Assembly (NCBI RefSeq): GCF_000292915.1
Contig: NC_018513.1
Coordinates: forward strand, 3,038,001 to 3,102,000
DNA length: 64,000 nucleotides
DNA from: Burkholderia cepacia GG4
GTDB lineage: Bacteria; Pseudomonadota; Gammaproteobacteria; Burkholderiales; Burkholderiaceae
Direction: 5' to 3'
Each line of letters opens with the position of its first letter. The first letter of the stretch is position 1. Of the stretch, positions 57,376 to 64,000 are shown piece by piece. The notes below the pieces were generated by a model. The model did not search any database. It saw only the letters and a program-made list of their open reading frames with translations, and was not told the DNA's origin. Both the position numbers and the translations under genes were made by a program.

Positions 57376-58995
57376 ATGCTTTCCAGACGCTACCTCGCGA
57401 TGTGGTGTGCCGTGCTGCTGCTCGTCGCGGCGGCCGCACTCGCGTCGATCCACGTGCTTTCCTGGCTGTGGATCCTAATCCCCGTCGCCCTCGTCGCACT
57501 CGGCCTGTACGACCTGAACCAGGACCGTCACGCGATCCTGCGCAACTACCCGCTCTGGGGCCATTTCCGCTTCCTGTTCGAATTCATCCGCCCCGAGATC
57601 CGCCAGTATTTCGTCGAGGACGACACCGACGAGAAGCCGTTCTCGCGCGCGCAGCGCAGCCTCGTCTACCAGCGCGCGAAGAACGTCGCCGACAACCGCC
57701 CGTACGGCACCGAACTGAACGTGAAGGCCGTCGCGCACGAATGGATCAGCCACTCGCTCGCGCCGACGAAGCTGCCGAACCACGATTTCCGCATCCGCGT
57801 CGGCGCGAACCGTACGCAGCCGTACGACATCTCGATCTTCAACATCTCGGCGATGAGCTTCGGCTCGTTGTCCGCGAACGCGATCCGCTCGCTGAACCTC
57901 GGCGCGAAGAAAGGCGGGTTCGCGCACGACACCGGCGAAGGCTCGCTGTCGAAGTACCACCGCGAGAACGGCGGCGACATCATCTGGGAAATCGCATCCG
58001 GCTACTTCGGCTGCCGCAACGACGACGGCACGTTCAATCCGGACAAGTTCGCGAAGCAGGCCGCCGATCCGCAGGTCAAGATGATCGAGGTCAAGCTGTC
58101 GCAGGGCGCGAAACCCGGCCACGGCGGCGTGCTGCCGGCCGCGAAGATCACGCCCGAGATCGCCGAGACGCGCGGCGTGCCGATGGGCAAGGACTGCATC
58201 TCGCCCGCGACGCACTCGGAATTCTCGACGCCGCGCGGGCTGCTCGAATTCGTCGAGCGGCTGCGCACGCTGTCGGGCGGCAAGCCGACCGGCTTCAAGC
58301 TGTGCATCGGCCATCCGTGGGAATTCTTCGGAATCGCGAAGGCGATGATCGAGACGGGCATCGTGCCCGACTTCATCGTCGTCGACGGCGCGGAAGGCGG
58401 CACCGGCGCGGCACCGCTCGAATTCACCGACCACGTCGGCGTGCCGCTGCAGGAAGGGCTGCTGCTGGTGCACAACACGCTCGTCGGGATCGGCGTGCGC
58501 GACCGCGTGAAGATCGGCGCGAGCGGCAAGATCATCACCGCGTTCGACGTCGCGCGCACGCTCGCGATCGGCGCGGACTGGGTGAACTCGGCGCGCGGCT
58601 TCATGTTCGCGGTCGGCTGCATCCAGGCGCAGACCTGCCACACGGGCCGCTGCCCGACCGGCGTCGCGACCCAGGATCCGGTGCGCCAGCGCGCGCTGGT
58701 CGTGCCCGACAAGGCCGACCGCGTGTACAACTTCCACCGCAACACGCTGCATGCGCTGCAGGAACTCGTGCAGGCGGCCGGCCTCGGGCATCCGTCCGAG
58801 CTGCGCGCGCATCACATCGTGCAGCGGGTCTCGCCGCACGAGGTGCGGCTGATGTCGCAACTGCTGAAGTACGTGAAGCCCGGCGCGCTGCTCGACGGCC
58901 ATACCTGCGGCTATACGTTGTACGACAAATGGTGGCCGATCTCGCGCAGCGATTCGTTCGTGCTCGGCGAAACCGTTTACGCGTCGATCGAGTGA
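57376..58995 (+). CDS. Membrane-anchored FMN-binding glutamate-synthase-like protein
   Basis: The 539-residue protein has two hydrophobic segments at the N-terminus (about residues 5-27 and 29-45). A stand-alone copy of the FMN/iron-sulfur domain of glutamate synthase follows: FNISAMSFGSLSANAIRSLN, GGDIIWEIASGYFGCR, KPGHGGVLPAAKIT, DGAEGGTGAAPLEF. The 3Fe-4S cysteines are in CIQAQTCHTGRCPTG. There is no glutaminase domain, so it cannot be a normal GltB. The substrate is unknown. It follows mnmA but probably has its own role. CCGGAG precedes the ATG. Confidence 0.85.
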   Translation: MLSRRYLAMWCAVLLLVAAAALASIHVLSWLWILIPVALVALGLYDLNQDRHAILRNYPLWGHFRFLFEFIRPEIRQYFVEDDTDEKPFSRAQRSLVYQRAKNVADNRPYGTELNVKAVAHEWISHSLAPTKLPNHDFRIRVGANRTQPYDISIFNISAMSFGSLSANAIRSLNLGAKKGGFAHDTGEGSLSKYHRENGGDIIWEIASGYFGCRNDDGTFNPDKFAKQAADPQVKMIEVKLSQGAKPGHGGVLPAAKITPEIAETRGVPMGKDCISPATHSEFSTPRGLLEFVERLRTLSGGKPTGFKLCIGHPWEFFGIAKAMIETGIVPDFIVVDGAEGGTGAAPLEFTDHVGVPLQEGLLLVHNTLVGIGVRDRVKIGASGKIITAFDVARTLAIGADWVNSARGFMFAVGCIQAQTCHTGRCPTGVATQDPVRQRALVVPDKADRVYNFHRNTLHALQELVQAAGLGHPSELRAHHIVQRVSPHEVRLMSQLLKYVKPGALLDGHTCGYTLYDKWWPISRSDSFVLGETVYASIE

Positions 58996-59036
58996 CGCAT
59001 GACGCGCAGGCTCGCCCGTCGTCCGGGCGATCCGCC

Positions 59037-59070
59037 AAAAGAAAAGCGCCCCGCGGGGCGCTTTTCTTTT
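59037..59070. terminator. Bidirectional terminator
   Basis: A perfect 34-bp palindrome: AAAAGAAAA and GCGCCCC on the left, GC centre, GGGGCGC and TTTTCTTTT on the right. It separates the convergent glutamate-synthase-like gene and the GST gene. Confidence 0.93.
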
Positions 59071-59098
59071 GTCTGCTCGATACGCAGCCGGCGGCGGG

Positions 59099-59713
59099 TC
59101 AGGCTTGCGGCAGCGTGTCGGCGAACGTCTGCCGCTGCGACAGCTTCGCGAAATACTTGTCGAGGTTCGGATGACGGTCGCGCCAGTTGAGTTCGGGCAT
59201 CCGGAAATCGAGGTAGCCGAGCGCACAGCCGAGTGCGATGTCGGCCAGCGAGTAATGATTACCGACACACCACGTCTTGCCGCCGAGACCCTGCGACATC
59301 GCCACGAGGCCATCGTCGATCTTGCGCTGCTGGCGCGCGATCCAGCTCGCGCTGCGCTGCGCCTCTTCGCGAAGCGTATGCTCGAGACGGATCGCGACGG
59401 CCGCGTCCAGCACGCCGTCACCCAGCGCTTCCCAGCAACGCACCTCGACGCGCTCGCGCCCCGACGGCGGAATCAGTTTGCCAACCGGCGACAGCGTATC
59501 GACGTATTCGCAGATCACGCGGGAATCGAACACCGCGGCACCATCTTCCATCACGAGACACGGGACCTTGCCGAGCGGATTCGACGCATGAATATCCGTC
59601 TCCGGCGCCCAGACGTTCTCGAGCTCCAGCTTGTAGTCGATCTTCTTTTCAGCGAGCACGATCCGCGCCTTTCGGACGTACGGGCTGCTGAGCGAACCGA
59701 TTAATTTCATCAT
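59099..59713 (-). CDS. Glutathione S-transferase family protein
   Basis: The 204-residue protein has the thioredoxin-like N-terminal domain: MKLIGSLSSPYVRKARIVLAEKKIDYKL, SNPLGKVPCLVMEDGAAVFDSRVICEYVD. It also has the all-helical C-terminal domain with YSLADIALGCALGYLDF. The catalytic residue is probably a Ser in LSSPYVRK. It resembles the YibF-type group. Two adjacent ATGs are possible (59713 and 59710); AAGG lies upstream of both. Substrate unknown. Confidence 0.9.
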   Translation of the reverse strand: MMKLIGSLSSPYVRKARIVLAEKKIDYKLELENVWAPETDIHASNPLGKVPCLVMEDGAAVFDSRVICEYVDTLSPVGKLIPPSGRERVEVRCWEALGDGVLDAAVAIRLEHTLREEAQRSASWIARQQRKIDDGLVAMSQGLGGKTWCVGNHYSLADIALGCALGYLDFRMPELNWRDRHPNLDKYFAKLSQRQTFADTLPQA

Positions 59714-59885
59714 CTGCCTTTTTAAGGGAACCGCCGAGAGTATACGTTGTCGCCGATCATAACCGGCCGGCGTGGTCGGGTAGAAAATCGGCCGTCCGGC
59801 CTGTGGATGGTTTGCAACAGCCGTCGCCGAGCCCCGTCCCGCGCGGCTTGCAGCCCCCCCTCTCACACGCCGCGTCCGGCGGCGC

Positions 59886-59891
59886 TACAAT
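59886..59891 (+). promoter_or_regulatory. pepP -10 element with leaderless potential
   Basis: TACAAT ends seven bases before the pepP ATG, so a normal start site would fall on the A of the start codon. No good -35 was found at 16-18 bp. No ribosome-binding site is visible either, which fits a leaderless mRNA. Confidence 0.4.
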
Positions 59892-59897
59892 CGCACG

Positions 59898-61295
59898 ATG
59901 AATGCGCCCATCGATACCGCCATCGCCGTCGACGTCTACCGCCAGCGCCGCGAACGCGTGCTTGCCGCACTGCGCGCCGCCGGCGGCGGCGTCGCCATCG
60001 TCCCCACCGCGCCGGAAATGCTGCGCAACCGCGATACGGCCTATCCGTACCGGCATGACAGCTACTTCCATTACCTGACGGGCTTCACCGAGCCGGATGC
60101 CGTGCTCGTGCTGAACGCGGCCACGTCGCATGGCGCGCCGGAATCGATCCTGTTCTGCCGCGCGAAGAATCCCGACCTCGAAATCTGGGAAGGCTTCCAT
60201 TACGGGCCCGAGGCCGCGCGCGATGCGTTCGGCTTCGACGCGGCCTACGCGGTCGACGTGATCGACACCGAAATGCCGCGCCTGCTCGCCGACGCCGGCA
60301 CCGTGCACTACCGGTTCGGCGCATCGGCCGATTTCGACCGCCAGCTGGCCGGCTGGATCGACGCGGTCCGCGCGCAGGCGCGCACGGGCGTCGCCGCGCC
60401 GGACGCGCTGCTCGACCTCACGCCGCTCGTCGACGACATGCGGCTCGTGAAGGATGAGCACGAACTCGCGATCATGATGCGCGCCGCGCACATCTCCGCG
60501 CTCGCGCACCGCCGCGCGATGCAGGTGTGCCGCCCGGGAATCCGCGAATACGAACTCGAGGCCGAGCTGCTGTACACATTCCGCAAGCACGGCGCGCAGG
60601 CGCCCGCGTACGGCTCGATCGTCGCGGCCGGCGCGAACGCGTGCGTGCTGCACTACCCGGCCGGCAACGCGGCCGCGCGGGACGGCGACCTGATCCTGAT
60701 CGATGCCGCGTGCGAACTCGACGGCTACGCGTCGGACATCACGCGCACGTTCCCGGCCAACGGGCGCTTCTCGCCCGCGCAACGCACGCTGTACGACATC
60801 GTGCTCGCCGCGCAGCAGGCCGCGATCGACGCGACGCGCGCGGGCGTGCCGTTCGAGGCGCCGCACGACGCGGCCGTGCGGGTGCTGGCGCAAGGGCTGC
60901 TCGATACGGGCATCATCCCGAAGACGCGCTTCTCGAGCGTCGACGACGTAATCGCCGAGCGCGCATACGCACGCTTCTACATGCACCGCACCGGCCACTG
61001 GATCGGCATGGACGTGCACGATTGCGGCGACTACCGCGAGCGGCTCGCCGCGCGCGACGCCAACGGCGCGCTGCCGTGGCGCACGCTGAAACCCGGCATG
61101 ACGCTCACCGTCGAGCCGGGCCTGTACGTGCGGGCCGCCGACGACGTGCCGTCCGAATACTGGAACATCGGCATCCGCATCGAGGACGACGCGATCGTGC
61201 GCGAGCACGGTTGCGAACTGATCACGCGCGATGTGCCGGTGGCGGCCGACGAGATCGAGGCGCTGATGCGTGCGGGCGCGGCGCACGGCGCGTGA
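59898..61295 (+). CDS. pepP: Xaa-Pro aminopeptidase
   Basis: PepP removes the N-terminal residue from peptides that have proline in second place. The 465-residue enzyme has the creatinase-like N-terminal domain and the pita-bread metallopeptidase domain. Metal ligands are visible in IDAACELDGYASDITRTFPANG (two Asp), RTGHWIGMDVHD (His), GMTLTVEPGLYV (Glu) and GIRIEDD (Glu). It starts MNAPIDTAIAVDVYRQRRERVLAALR. The UbiH-type gene follows 267 bp later, with an 11-bp tandem repeat array between; pepP-ubiH is a common order in proteobacteria. Confidence 0.94.
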   Translation: MNAPIDTAIAVDVYRQRRERVLAALRAAGGGVAIVPTAPEMLRNRDTAYPYRHDSYFHYLTGFTEPDAVLVLNAATSHGAPESILFCRAKNPDLEIWEGFHYGPEAARDAFGFDAAYAVDVIDTEMPRLLADAGTVHYRFGASADFDRQLAGWIDAVRAQARTGVAAPDALLDLTPLVDDMRLVKDEHELAIMMRAAHISALAHRRAMQVCRPGIREYELEAELLYTFRKHGAQAPAYGSIVAAGANACVLHYPAGNAAARDGDLILIDAACELDGYASDITRTFPANGRFSPAQRTLYDIVLAAQQAAIDATRAGVPFEAPHDAAVRVLAQGLLDTGIIPKTRFSSVDDVIAERAYARFYMHRTGHWIGMDVHDCGDYRERLAARDANGALPWRTLKPGMTLTVEPGLYVRAADDVPSEYWNIGIRIEDDAIVREHGCELITRDVPVAADEIEALMRAGAAHGA

Positions 61296-61347
61296 GCGTG
61301 CCGCAGGTTGCCATCGCGCCGATGCCGGGCCGACGTTGGCCCGGTGG

Positions 61348-61534
61348 TGATCTGCTGTTGATCTGCTGTTGATCTGCTATTGATCTGCTGTTGATCTGCT
61401 GTTGATCTGCTGTTGATCTGCTGTTGATATGCTGTTGATCTGCTGTTGATCTGCTGTTGATCTGCCGTTGATCTGCCGTTGATCTGCCGTTGATCTGCCG
61501 TTGATCTGCCGTTGCCCCGCAGTTGACCCGCAGT
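61348..61534 (+). repeat. Tandem repeat, 17 copies of an 11-bp unit
   Basis: The unit TGATCTGCTGT recurs head to tail for 187 bp. Eight copies are exact and five carry CCGT instead of CTGT. Copies 3 and 8 have one change each, and the last two have decayed to TGCCCCGCAGT and TGACCCGCAGT. Fourteen copies contain GATC. The array starts 52 bp after the pepP stop and ends 28 bp before the ubiH-type start codon. Because 11 is not a multiple of three, TGA stops occur in all three forward frames. Confidence 0.95.
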
Positions 61535-61562
61535 TGACCGTTACCCCGTTTCACGAACACTG

Positions 61563-62750
61563 ATGACGACCGCTTCCTCCCCGGCCACGCCGGACTACGA
61601 CCTCGCCATCGTCGGCGCGGGCCCCGTCGGGCTCGCGCTCGCCGGCTGGCTCGCCCGACGCAGCGCAACGCAGCACGCGTCAATCGCGCTGATCGACGCG
61701 CGCGAGCCGGCCGCGAGCGCGAACGACCCGCGCGCGATCGCCGTGTCGCACGGCAGCCGCGTGCTGCTCGACACGCTCGGATGGCCGGCCGACGCGACGC
61801 CGATCGAACACATCCACGTATCGCAGCGCGGCCATTTCGGCCGCACGCTGATCGACCGCGACGAGCACGACCTCGCCGCGCTCGGCTACGTCGTGCGCTA
61901 CGGCTCGATCGTGCAGGCGCTCGCGCAGGCCGTGCGCGGCACGCGCGTCGACTGGCTCACCTCGACCACCGCACGCACGCCGCAACAGGACGCCGACGGC
62001 GTCACGCTGACGCTCGACGGCCCGCAAGGCGAGCGCACGCTGCGCGCGCGCATCGTCATCAACGCCGAAGGCGGGCTGTTCCACGAACAGCAGGCCGACG
62101 CCGGCAAGCATCGCCGCGACTATGGCCAGACCGCGATCGTCGGCACGGTCACCGTCTCGGCACCGCGCCCGAACGTCGCCTGGGAGCGCTTCACGCACGA
62201 AGGCCCGCTCGCACTGCTGCCGCTCGGTGGCCCGCGCCAGGCCGAGTATTCGCTCGTGTGGTGCTGCACGCCCGACGAGGCGGCCCGCCGCGCCGCCCTT
62301 CCCGACGACGCGTTCCTGCGCGAACTCGGCCAGGCGTTCGGCGAGCGGATGGGGCATTTCGTCGCGATCGCGGGGCGCGCGTCGTTCCCGCTCGGGCTGA
62401 CCGCGGCGCAAACACTCGTCAGCGGACGCCTCGCGATCGTCGGCAACGCCGCACAAACGCTGCATCCGGTCGCCGGCCAGGGGCTCAACCTCGGGCTGCG
62501 CGACGCGCATACGCTCGTCGATGCGCTATCCACGCAAGGCTTCGAAGCGACCGCGCTCGCGACCTTCAATTCGCGGCGCGCGCTCGACCGGCGCTTCACG
62601 ATCGGCGCGACCGACACGCTCGCGCGCCTGTTCACGCTCGACGCCGGGCCGCTGCCGCTGCTGCGCGGCGCGGCGCTCACCGCGCTCGAATTCGTGCCGC
62701 CGCTCAAGAAGGCGATCGCGCGCCAGATGATGTTCGGCCAGCGCAACTGA
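61563..62750 (+). CDS. ubiH: UbiH/UbiF/COQ6-family FAD hydroxylase
   Basis: Family members add hydroxyl groups to the ubiquinone ring. The 395-residue protein has the FAD motif DLAIVGAGPVGLALAGWL, the DPRAIAVSHGSRVLLDTLG block and the C-terminal signature RLAIVGNAAQTLHPVAGQGLNLGLRDA. GNAAQTLHP is the form seen in UbiH itself, more than in UbiF or VisC. The start ATG at 61563 has no clear ribosome-binding site and sits 28 bp after the 11-bp repeat array. dusB follows at 143 bp. Confidence 0.9.
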   Translation: MTTASSPATPDYDLAIVGAGPVGLALAGWLARRSATQHASIALIDAREPAASANDPRAIAVSHGSRVLLDTLGWPADATPIEHIHVSQRGHFGRTLIDRDEHDLAALGYVVRYGSIVQALAQAVRGTRVDWLTSTTARTPQQDADGVTLTLDGPQGERTLRARIVINAEGGLFHEQQADAGKHRRDYGQTAIVGTVTVSAPRPNVAWERFTHEGPLALLPLGGPRQAEYSLVWCCTPDEAARRAALPDDAFLRELGQAFGERMGHFVAIAGRASFPLGLTAAQTLVSGRLAIVGNAAQTLHPVAGQGLNLGLRDAHTLVDALSTQGFEATALATFNSRRALDRRFTIGATDTLARLFTLDAGPLPLLRGAALTALEFVPPLKKAIARQMMFGQRN

Positions 62751-62893
62751 CGCGCGGCGCACCGCGCGTTGCGCCCAGCCGCATCCCCCAAACCGGGTCA
62801 AATCGGCGGGGCATGGGAATACGGTAAAATACCCGTTTTCCCTCTGCCCTTTCTTGCCCGCGACGCCCTGTGCCCGCGGGCGGTGCCATTGCG

Positions 62894-63961
62894 ATGCCCG
62901 TTATCGGCCCTCACGTTTTGCGTAACAACCTGTTCGTCGCCCCGATGGCCGGGGTGACGGATCGTCCGTTCCGCCAGCTGTGCAAGCGGCTGGGGGCCGG
63001 GTACGCCGTGTCCGAGATGGTCGCGTCCAATGCGCAGCTGTGGAAAAGCGCGAAGACGATGCGGCGGGCGAACCACGAGGGCGAAGTCGAGCCGATCGCG
63101 GTGCAGATCGCCGGCGCCGATCCGGCGATGATGGCCGAAGCGGCCCGCTACAACGTCGACAACGGCGCGCAGATCATCGACATCAACATGGGCTGCCCGG
63201 CGAAGAAGGTCTGCAACGTCGCGGCCGGCTCCGCGCTGCTGCAGAACGAGCCGCTCGTGCAGCGGATCGTCGAGGCCGTCGTCGCCGCGGTCGGCACGGG
63301 GCCGGATGCCGTGCCCGTCACGCTGAAGATCCGCACCGGCTGGGATCGCGAGCACAAGAATGCGATCACGGTCGCGCGCCTCGCCGAAGCGGCCGGCATC
63401 TCGATGCTGACCGTGCACGGCCGCACGCGCGCCGACCTGTACCGCGGCGACGCCGAGTACGACACGATCGCGGCCGTGAAGGCGGCCGTGCGCATCCCGG
63501 TGGTCGCGAACGGCGACATCACGTCGCCGGCGAAAGCGAAGGCCGTGCTCGACGCGACCGGCGCCGATGCACTGATGATCGGTCGCGCCGCGCAAGGTCG
63601 ACCGTGGCTGTTCCGTGAAATCGATCATTTCCTGCAAACCGGCGAACTGCTGCCCCCGCCGCGGATCGACGAGATCCAGCACGTGATGAACGAACACCTG
63701 GAAGACCACTACGCGTTCTACGGTGAATTCACGGGCGTCCGTACTGCGCGCAAGCACATCGGCTGGTACACTCGCGGCCTTTCCGGCGCCAACGGGTTCC
63801 GGCACAGGATGAACACGCTCGATTCCACCCGCGAGCAGCTCGCCGCCGTCAATGCTTTCTTCGAGGCGCAAAAGGCGCTGTCGGACCACCTCGTCTACGT
63901 CGATGACGAAGAGGAAAACGGCCAGGGCGAGTCGGACGACCATAACCAGTTAGCAGCATGA
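62894..63961 (+). CDS. dusB: tRNA-dihydrouridine synthase DusB
   Basis: DusB reduces uridine to dihydrouridine in the tRNA D loop with FMN and NADPH. The 355-residue protein has LFVAPMAGVTDRPFRQLCKRLGAGYAVSEM. The catalytic cysteine lies in DINMGCPAKKVCN, and HGRTRADLYRGDAEYD and VVANGDITSPAKAKA complete the barrel. A longer frame with GTG at 62870 exists; MPVIGPHVLRNNLFVAPMAG at 62894 is the likelier start. Its stop codon overlaps the fis ATG by four bases; dusB-fis is a classical operon. Confidence 0.95.
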   Translation: MPVIGPHVLRNNLFVAPMAGVTDRPFRQLCKRLGAGYAVSEMVASNAQLWKSAKTMRRANHEGEVEPIAVQIAGADPAMMAEAARYNVDNGAQIIDINMGCPAKKVCNVAAGSALLQNEPLVQRIVEAVVAAVGTGPDAVPVTLKIRTGWDREHKNAITVARLAEAAGISMLTVHGRTRADLYRGDAEYDTIAAVKAAVRIPVVANGDITSPAKAKAVLDATGADALMIGRAAQGRPWLFREIDHFLQTGELLPPPRIDEIQHVMNEHLEDHYAFYGEFTGVRTARKHIGWYTRGLSGANGFRHRMNTLDSTREQLAAVNAFFEAQKALSDHLVYVDDEEENGQGESDDHNQLAA

Positions 63962-64000
63962 GCAAGCACAACATCGAACAATGTGTCCGCGAGAGCCTGG
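63958..64000 (+). CDS. fis: DNA-binding protein Fis (5' end only)
   Basis: Only the first 14 codons are in the window, MSKHNIEQCVRESL, and the frame runs off the right edge. The ATG overlaps the dusB stop codon. The identity rests on the dusB-fis gene order and the short N-terminus, which fits the Burkholderia Fis family protein. Confidence 0.75.
   Translation, partial: MSKHNIEQCVRESL

Noticed and set aside
61348..61534. CRISPR-like array
   Set aside because: The 11-bp units are head to tail without spacers, and no cas genes are near.
61222..61683. 153-codon minus-strand frame through the 11-bp repeat, giving a repeated TADQQQINSRS-like peptide
   Set aside because: The periodic peptide is forced by the repeat, the frame overlaps ubiH and pepP ends, and no ribosome-binding site is seen.

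Overview
The window is a high-GC (about two thirds G+C) beta-proteobacterial chromosome segment. Gene order and protein sequences point to chromosome 1 of a Burkholderia cepacia complex strain. Typical blocks are hrcA-nadK-recN, glnE/yhdP-nit-tldD, ubiA-katG-oxyR-recG, queA-tgt-yajC-secDF and dusB-fis. The assignment is from recognised families and synteny recalled from memory; no search was run. I see no rRNA, tRNA or CRISPR array.

Layout. 1-6.1 kb: hrcA (cut by the left edge), nadK, recN, and glnE convergent with recN. 6.3-12.9 kb: yhdP, a nitrilase-superfamily amidase, tldD. 13.0-14.4 kb: aroG (DAHP synthase) behind a complete transcription attenuator, with a promoter, a leader peptide containing seven consecutive aromatic codons, an antiterminator and a terminator. 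14.5-15.2 kb: a Phd/PIN toxin-antitoxin pair. 15.3-17.1 kb: flavohemoprotein hmp with an NsrR-type operator, and a PduO-type cobalamin adenosyltransferase. 17.3-22.7 kb: a second FAD-linked 2-hydroxyacid oxidase followed by glcD, glcE and glcF. 22.7-24.3 kb: an IS110/IS1111-type insertion sequence sitting exactly after the glcF stop codon, with a structured non-coding region that is a bridge-RNA candidate. 24.4-26.9 kb: yggS, proC, and ubiA convergent. 27.1-31.2 kb: peroxide defence (katG, oxyR) with three small reading frames around katG. 31.3-34.2 kb: recG, whose expected 5' end is separated from the gene body by an anomalous lower-GC segment bounded by a 14-bp inverted repeat.

34.3-40.5 kb: tRNA queuosine genes queA and tgt, then yajC-secD-secF of the Sec translocase. 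40.7-44.0 kb: an MHS-type transporter and a b561-YceI-YceI cluster. 44.2-47.9 kb: a pqi operon (two pqiA halves, the MCE protein pqiB, the lipoprotein pqiC) for envelope lipid transport. 48.4-50.5 kb: a membrane protein of the family named site-specific recombinase. 50.6-59.7 kb: an RlmL-type rRNA methylase, a VOC protein, a YafY/WYL regulator, a nitrilase/LysR divergent pair, a Nudix-mnmA pair, a membrane-anchored glutamate-synthase-like protein, and a GST. 59.9-64.0 kb: pepP, a 17-copy 11-bp tandem repeat, a UbiH-type hydroxylase, dusB, and the start of fis.

The most interesting items are the aroG attenuator, the IS1111-type element with its candidate guide RNA, the interrupted recG 5' region, and the 11-bp tandem repeat upstream of ubiH.
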